Shown: piece by piece, positions 59,880 through 64,000 of the stretch
Numbering within the stretch: position 1 is the first letter of the stretch
Layout: the number at the start of each line of letters is the position of its first letter
Source of the DNA: Hymenopus coronatus
Lineage: Eukaryota > Arthropoda > Insecta > Mantodea > Hymenopodidae
DNA length: 64,000 bases
NCBI GenBank assembly: GCA_030762935.1
Contig: CM060899.1
Location: 19,672,501 to 19,736,500 of the forward strand
Direction: 5' to 3'
The notes under the pieces: model-generated
Told to the model about the DNA's origin: nothing
The model's input: only the letters and a program-made list of their open reading frames with translations
Databases searched by the model: none
Translations under genes and position numbers: made by a program

Positions 59880-60563
59880 AGATGCGTTTCTTTCATATTA
59901 CTTTCTCTTAATCTCTGCAACAGATTATTGTTAAAAAGCGTGTGCTTCTATTTACTTCCTTCAAATTGAGAAAAAAAAAAGTGTTGGTGGTTAAACGCTG
60001 GTTGCTATGTGACTGAAGTTCCTTTGTTTGCATGGACAGGGGCTGACAAATTCCTGTATGAGAAAATATAAGTTTTTGAAATGTGAAATCAAACACAATG
60101 AATAACTAATAAACGATCAACTCCACGAAAAAAATTTATATAGCATAAATTGTGTGTTTTAACGTGCTCTACATTTACTGTAAATTAAGCTTTTGTCTAT
60201 TTCTTAACGCTTAGCACTTAAGCAAAATTTGGAAAAATTCGTCCAGAATAAAGAGTTCTTCACAGGCTATTCGCAGAAAATTCAAGATACACATTTTATT
60301 TGGTATGTAACTGTCAGTAATACACGGGATTTTAATCAAAATCGTTACAGCCATTTTTTAGAAAATCAAAATGTACGAAAAAAGATCCATGTAAAGAGTG
60401 GTTTGGGATGGGGGATTTTCTTGAAAGTCTTCGTGTCGTATCGTTGGAAGATACCAAACTTAAATATCAAATATGTTGTGAAATCTCGGTATCGAATTTT
60501 TGGGTGCAATGCAATACCTTCTCTATACACTATGTACATAGTACGTATAGAGAAAGTAAAAAT
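59880..60563 (+). repeat. Family A copy with microsatellite region deleted
   Basis: Forward copy. The segment from the AACTTAAATATCAA block to the 3' hairpin is shortened. Clean end AGAAAGTAAAAA at 60562. Confidence 0.85.
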
Positions 60564-60568
60564 ATAGA

Positions 60569-61455
60569 TATACAGGGTTACTACAAAAGAAATAGACAAC
60601 TTCAACTGCCTGTAAAACAAAAACTATTAAGAGATAGCAACCTAATTATTTTGGAGGTATGTTGACAAACTGTCAAAGTTTCGTTTGTTACTATTGGTAA
60701 TGCTGTAGTGTTTTGTTTGTTGTTGCAGAAGCTGAAATGGCGGAAAATCCTGTGGAAAAGGCATATTGCGTGTTGGAATTTGCTAGAACGCAATCAGCAA
60801 CTGTTGTCCAACGACATTTTAGAACACGTTACCACAAAACGCCACCGACTAGACAGTCAATCTACGACTGGTATAGAAAATTCTAGACAACGGGATGTTT
60901 GTGCAAAGGGAAGAGCTTGGGAAGACCAAGAGTTTCGGAAGAAAACGTTGAACGTGTTCGTTCTGCCTACATAAGAAGTCCACAGAAAACGACATCTAGG
61001 GCAAACATGCAATTACAAATTCCACAGCAAACTGTATGGAAAATCTTGCGGAAGCGACTGCACATGATGCCTTACAGATTACAGATGTTGCAGTTTCTGA
61101 GTGAAGAAGATAAGGCATGACTTTTGCATCGACATGTTGCGACATAATGAAGACGATGCTGGTTTTTGTGAGCGCATCATTTCATTTTTGTGGTAACGTG
61201 TTCTAAAATGTCGTTGGACAACAGTTGCTGATTGCGTTCTAGCAAATTCCAACACGCAATATGCCTTTTCCACAGGATTTTCCGCCATTTCAGCTTCTGC
61301 AACAACAAACAAAACACTACGGCGTTACCAATAGTAACAAACAAAACTTTGAGAGTTTCTCAACATACCTCCAAAATAATTAGGTTGCTATCTCGAATAG
61401 TTTTTGTTTTACAGGCAGTTGAAGTTGTCTATTTCTTTTGTAGTAACCCTGTATA
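60569..61455 (+). mobile_element. Fold-back DNA transposon (DUF4817-type)
   Basis: Arms 60569-60839 and 61186-61455 are inverted copies of ~270 bp, about 95% identical. They start CAGGGTTACTACAAAAG and are bounded by TATA on both sides. The right arm is not a normal terminal repeat: it copies the element's whole 5' end including the first ~37 codons of the transposase. The 346-bp centre continues the left-hand gene up to just before its catalytic domain. The high arm identity suggests the rearrangement, or a correction between arms, was recent. Confidence 0.85.
60737..61185 (+). pseudogene. DUF4817-type transposase, HTH half only
   Basis: The ATG at 60737 gives MAENPVEKAYCVLEFARTQS and VVQRHFRTRYHKTPPTRQS, the DUF4817 HTH. 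A stop or shift follows YRKF (~60884). Then GRPRVSEENVERVRSAYIRS and QTVWKILRKRLHMMPYRLQM lie in frame from 60899, and FCIDMLRHNEDDAGFCERII after another shift near 61118. In intact relatives the FSDE motif with the first catalytic acid comes next; here the inverted arm starts instead, so no DDE triad exists. A mirror copy of the start (MAENPVEKAYCVLEFARTQS) reads on the minus strand from 61290. Confidence 0.75.
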
Positions 61456-61469
61456 TGAATGTTGTGATT

Positions 61470-61828
61470 CAACAAGTTGCACATATTTTATGTAGTAAGT
61501 TTTTCTCTATCCCTTACGGTTTACTAGTTATAAAAAGTCCTGCAAAATTCATCCAGAATAAAAAGGTCTTTAGAGACTATTCCCAAAATATTCAAGATAT
61601 ACATTTTATTTGTCGTGTATGCTATGTTATTCAAAATTGGTAGAGGCTTTCTTGAGATAAAAAGAAAATTCGAAAATTTTCCATGTAAAGCTTATTTTGG
61701 GGGTAGGGATTTTTCGCAAAATCTTTCTGTTGTCTCTTGTTTGGTATTTTCCGATTTTTCATATGGAGTTATCGTGTTCCCAGAGACAAGCACAACCCAC
61801 TCAGCGACATTTTTCTAAAAAATGTTTT
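61470..61828 (+). repeat. Family A internal part
   Basis: Forward copy from the TATTTTATGTAGTAAG block to the AC-rich block, short of the hairpin. Confidence 0.75.
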
Positions 61829-62565
61829 TACTTTCTCAATATGTACTATGTGCATAGTGTATAGAGGAAGCATTGTGTTCCACCCAATAATTCGATATCG
61901 AGATTTCACCTGAAATACATGTTTAAGACCGCCTCAATCCAAAAAAATACATTTATGGAAAACGGTCCGTATATGTGTGTGTGTGTCTTTTGACAACATA
62001 TTTCAAAATCGAATGGACTTTTATATAACAAACTTGGTATCTAAGTTTAGTATTTCCAAGAATGCGAACCGAAGCTACCCTTTACATGGATTTTTTTGTT
62101 GTTGTTGAAAATGTTGATTTTTTTAAACATGGCTCTAACGATTGCGTATTAAAGATACAAATAAAATTTATTCATATCTTGAATTTTCTGGGAATAGCCT
62201 CTGAAGAAATTTTTATATTGGTTCATTTTTACTGAATTTAGCATAAATGGTAGACCGTAAGAGATAGACAAAAACTTCCTACACAAAAAATGTAGATCTC
62301 GATAAAACACAAAGTTTCTCCTACGGGAACTTGTCAACGCTTGCCCACGCAAAGTAACGGATTTCAATCCCATGGCAACCACATTTCAAAACATTTGACT
62401 GTCGGTTTAGCCGAACGTATTTCCTTATTTTCCTCCTACTTATAAGGCATTTAGTTATAATACCGTTTATGCTAATACTTTAGCATGACACAGACAGAAG
62501 AATAAACTTAGTAACAATAGTTGGTTACAGAGATGTAGAGAAAGCCCTGTGAATGCAGCACATAA
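61829..62565 (-). repeat. Family A copy
   Basis: Reverse copy with hairpin 61830-61868 and a diverged 5' end (GAATGCAGCACATAAGG). Confidence 0.85.
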
Positions 62566-62569
62566 GGTG

Positions 62570-62650
62570 GTATCACGGTATCGAGTATTTTGTTCTCTAT
62601 ACATTATGATACACCATGTAGTATATGGTACGTGTAGAGAAATTAAAACG
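62570..62650 (+). repeat. Family A 3'-end fragment
   Basis: Terminal ~75 bases with a distorted hairpin; ends GTAGAGAAATTAAAA. Confidence 0.6.
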
Positions 62651-62719
62651 ATATACTTGAAAGTGGCTTATTATATGTAGGTATTTATGTCATCTATATG
62701 ATGCCAAACGCACATAAGG

Positions 62720-62975
62720 TCATCCTTCTGGGGTGTAATGGTTATCATGCTAACTTCGTATACCCAAGGTCAAGGGTTTAAAGCTGGATCGACTTTTTTG
62801 GGTGTAAAAATACTTAGCATGGCTTCCTTCTTGAAGGGATTTAAAGCCGGTGTCCCGCGTCATAGATTTACGGCACGTAATAGAACCTCGAGCTTGATAG
62901 AGAGACCACAGGGCAAAATTAACCGATCTTTCACGCCCAGTATACAACGGGACGCTGAGAAGCACAGCATTTAAA
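62720..62975 (+). repeat. tRNA-derived SINE (family B), copy 2
   Basis: Same blocks as 6.2 kb: GGGTGTAATGGTTA (62733), GGTCAAGGGTTTAAAGC (62768), CATAGATTTACGGCACGTAA (62861), GATAGAGAGACC, GGGACGCTGAGAAGC. It lacks ~100 bases present between B-box and body in copy 1. Confidence 0.75.
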
Positions 62976-62990
62976 GAGCAGCAAATAGGT

Positions 62991-63574
62991 TACTTACCAA
63001 GAAACCAGTGTCGATTATCCTGTTGTGAAGCACTGGAGTAGCTCTTTAAGTGTAGACGTGCTTATCGAGACATACAGCAATTTATTACCAGAACATAAAC
63101 TAGATATTGATTATCGCTAATTTATCATTTTGATCATATTTTATTTGTAGAATAAAAGTATCATCCAGTATATTTCATAATTGCCTCTCTTTTAAGCGTC
63201 CACAAGCTGGGAACACAAATATACCTTTCCAAAATTTTCATTTGAACATTCGCTTACTTATCGTAAACTCACAATCGTAGCATTTATACTGATATTAAAC
63301 GTATTCTTCCAGTTCGGAAGTAGCACTCCACCATGCAAATTTTGTGATCGGTGGTTAGTTCCAATTCGTATGCAAAGAATGCACAAAATATGCTGCTGAT
63401 AGACGGATATGCAACGCGCAATATATCAATCTGTTTACGAAGTGGTCAGTGCATGCAGTCCACGGTTCAAATTCGCATCTCCCCTTTGATACAAAGAGCT
63501 AGCTGAATAATGACGTCATGCATTTAAACACACTGAAGGTAACGGCCGATTAAACTGAACACCCATTTTAAATA
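62991..63574. other. Unassigned spacer
   Basis: Unique-looking AT-rich sequence. GGTTCAAATTCGCATCTCCC at 63462 resembles a B-box but has no A-box partner. Confidence 0.4.
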
Positions 63575-63689
63575 TAAAGGATCTTTCAAAAGTTCACTTC
63601 AAACCGTTATAAATATTATCATATTTGAGGTAGAGACAAAAATAAAATAACTCACAAAAATGTGGTTTTATAGAACATTGGGAAAGAGT

Positions 63690-63900
63690 ATGCCGTTCTC
63701 TTGTTTAACGTACACCATGCGCTGTGTTTGGCAGATGATGTCTCGCAACATTACCAATTTCTTGCGAGATAGCATCCTTCAGTTGCTGCCTGGTTGTTGG
63801 AAGTTTCAGAAAATCACGTTCTTTAATGCAATGCCAAAACCAAAAGTCAGTTGGTTTAGATCTGAAGATCGCGGGTGCCTCTTTGTGACATCATCGATTA
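63690..63900 (-). pseudogene. Transposase C-terminal fragment (DUF4817/DDE type)
   Basis: Minus-strand residues RSKPTDFWFWHCIKERDFLK, LPTTRQQLKDAISQEI and, shifted, RMVYVKQENG resemble the SPDLTPxDFFLWGYLKDxVY...PTTxxELKxxI...RxxxCxxxNGxH end of these transposases, so the third catalytic acid region is included. It lies at the window edge; the rest of the element may continue beyond 64000. Confidence 0.45.
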
Positions 63901-64000
63901 TCTTTGGCCTTCTTAGATTTTATCCTACCTACAACAGAGGTGCTTTCGGAAACTCCTGATTAAAATCCCAGAAATGTGAATGCAATTATCTCAGACCTTT

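Noticed and set aside
1..64000. CRISPR array, from regularly spaced near-identical repeats
   Set aside because: Repeat units are hundreds of bases long, in both orientations, with mobile-element boundaries, in a eukaryotic genome.

Overview
This window is repeat-dominated, AT-rich nuclear DNA from an animal, most likely an arthropod and probably an insect. That rests on the kinds of relic present: mariner and pogo transposons, Jockey-type LINEs with a PRE_C2HC/zinc-knuckle gag, DUF4817-type transposase fragments, tRNA-derived SINEs and a ribosomal protein S24 retropseudogene. No species can be named from sequence alone. There are no operons, ribosome binding sites or prokaryotic features.

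Most of the window is built from one interspersed family, called family A here. It has more than 40 copies or fragments, in both orientations, about 0.75-0.9 kb when near full length. Its forward strand starts TCTGATGTG and ends GAGAAAGTAAAAA. It has a 12-base subterminal inverted repeat (ACTTTCTCTACA), a strong terminal palindrome centred on CTATGTACATAG, and an AC/GT-rich microsatellite about 130-200 bases before the 3' end. No transposase is encoded. The layout resembles Helentron-associated (HINE/DINE-like) non-autonomous elements, but the assignment is inference.

Between and inside these copies lie other elements. They include a pogo-like transposon relic with a PHD-like finger (4.57-5.86 kb), a SINE family with copies at 6.2 and 62.7 kb, and a compact hammerhead-ribozyme-like fold inside a perfect 19-bp inverted repeat (10.9 kb). 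A mariner-type MITE abuts an RpS24 retropseudogene (11.6-12.5 kb). A near-complete but broken Jockey LINE (17.2-22.2 kb) has a family A copy inserted in it, and a second Jockey is 5'-truncated (32.4-34.3 kb). A mariner is nested in a larger inverted-repeat element (22.2-24.1 kb), and a hAT-like remnant lies at 47.7-48.3 kb. A second mariner (56.0-57.4 kb) is split by a SINE and carries a 134-bp tandem duplication. A DUF4817-type transposon (60.57-61.46 kb) has become a fold-back element.

The stretch from about 47.7 to 55.7 kb has almost no family A and holds the only convincing host gene: a two-exon, minus-strand, single-domain ricin B-type (beta-trefoil) lectin of about 128 residues (51.7-55.3 kb). 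Its splice phases match, it has three QxW-type motifs, and a polyadenylation signal follows the stop. Its 3.2-kb intron carries RTE-like and Jockey/I-like LINE remnants. Downstream on the same strand, a CCAAT/TATA promoter, a donor site and a short exon starting MSSAGASPNVKE suggest the 5' end of a second gene whose further exons I cannot locate. The remaining 'genes' are broken transposon pieces; they do not form a pathway.
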